5,474 nt of DNA from JBBDIO01 sp040880365 (GTDB taxonomy: Bacteria > Chloroflexota > Anaerolineae > Caldilineales > Caldilineaceae), in contig JBBDIO010000123.1 in the NCBI GenBank assembly GCA_040880365.1, positions 1 through 5,474 of the forward strand, read 5' to 3'. The notes under the pieces were generated by a model. The model made no database searches, was not told where the DNA came from, and worked only from the letters and a program-made list of their open reading frames with translations. The position numbers and the translations under genes were made by a program. Positions 5,143-5,474 of the stretch are shown one piece after another; position 1 is the stretch's first letter, and each line of letters starts with the position of its first letter.

Positions 5143-5474
5143 CTAGACCTGGATAATTCCCGCGCGCCCGGCGTTGACGACCGCTTCGGTGCGACTTTGG
5201 GCGTTCAGCTTGCTCAAAATGCTGTTCATGTGGAATTTGACCGTGTGTTCGCTGACAGCCAGCTCGCGCGCGATAGATTTGTTGGGCAAACCCTGGGCCA
5301 ACAGTTGTAGCACGTCCATCTCGCGCGGGGTCAGCGGTTCGACGGTCTGCTCGGATTCGATGGCGTCGGGAGAAAACTCGCCCACGCGGGGTGGCAGGAG
5401 TTCGGGGCCGAGCACGCGCAGACCCACGCTTGCCGCGTGCAGGGCGGCGGTAAGTTGTTCCAGCGTGGCGGCGC
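5143..5474 (-). CDS. NarL/FixJ-type response regulator, C-terminal part (N-terminus beyond the window)
   Basis: The frame is open to the right edge and shows the last 109 residues. Visible residues 3-26 (TLEQLTAALHAASVGLRVLGPELL) match the final helix of a receiver domain and the exit to the linker. A linker of about 20 residues follows, then a LuxR-type helix-turn-helix at about 47-105: LTPREMDVLQLLAQGLPNKSIARELAVSEHTVKFHMNSILSKL. The conserved LTPRE, GLxNKxIA and VSExTVKxH features are all present, so DNA binding is expected. The phosphoacceptor Asp lies outside the window. An internal GTG at 5427 could be mistaken for the start, but receiver-domain sequence continues upstream of it. The gene is upstream of the HtrA-like gene on the same strand; control of that protease is possible but rests on position alone. 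Confidence 0.88.
   Translation of the reverse strand, partial: AATLEQLTAALHAASVGLRVLGPELLPPRVGEFSPDAIESEQTVEPLTPREMDVLQLLAQGLPNKSIARELAVSEHTVKFHMNSILSKLNAQSRTEAVVNAGRAGIIQV

Noticed and set aside
5143..5427. Reading the response regulator as a complete 94-residue LuxR-type protein from GTG 5427
   Set aside because: The frame continues upstream to the window edge and the upstream residues match the last helix of a receiver domain, so this is a truncated view of a longer protein.

Overview
The window reads as a piece of a moderately high-GC bacterial chromosome. The protein families fit Chloroflexota best: a secreted protein with a DNRLRE-type beta domain plus an HExxH metalloprotease motif, a short DUF3307 membrane protein, a CRP-type regulator and a cytosolic-looking HtrA. 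That placement is inferred from family content; no rRNA or marker gene is present to confirm it. No mobile element, CRISPR array, tRNA or rRNA was seen.

Layout. Positions 1-2150 (minus) hold the N-terminal 716 codons of a large secreted multidomain zinc metalloprotease whose C-terminus lies beyond base 1. It is a single uninterrupted reading frame, checked codon by codon, with a signal peptide, a DNRLRE-like domain, a CBM9/DOMON-like domain and HEMGH near the window edge. Positions 2151-2433 are its upstream region, with a good ribosome binding site, an extended -10 candidate and a CRP-type operator, CGTGA-N6-TCACA. Positions 2434-3237 (minus) encode a CRP/FNR-family regulator that keeps the DNA-contacting residues of E. 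coli CRP. Positions 3238-3606 are a divergent intergenic region, followed by a 120-residue DUF3307 membrane protein on the plus strand (3607-3969). A 10-bp perfect inverted repeat at 3989-4025 separates it from the convergent HtrA-like serine protease (4040-4957, minus). Upstream of the protease are a 9-bp perfect inverted repeat next to its ribosome binding site and a larger foldable element. The C-terminal part of a NarL/LuxR-type response regulator (5143-5474, minus) runs off the right edge.

How it may work together. Two regulator-protease pairs lie side by side on the minus strand: CRP-like regulator then secreted metalloprotease, and NarL-like regulator then HtrA-like protease. For the first pair the sequence gives a concrete link, because an operator with GTGA/TCAC half-sites sits in the metalloprotease promoter region and the regulator retains the Arg-Glu-Arg residues that read such half-sites. 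For the second pair the link is only adjacency and orientation. The most interesting items are the CRP-metalloprotease pair, the architecture of the metalloprotease, the absence of a signal peptide on the HtrA, and the two mutually exclusive stem-loops just upstream of the htrA-like start codon.
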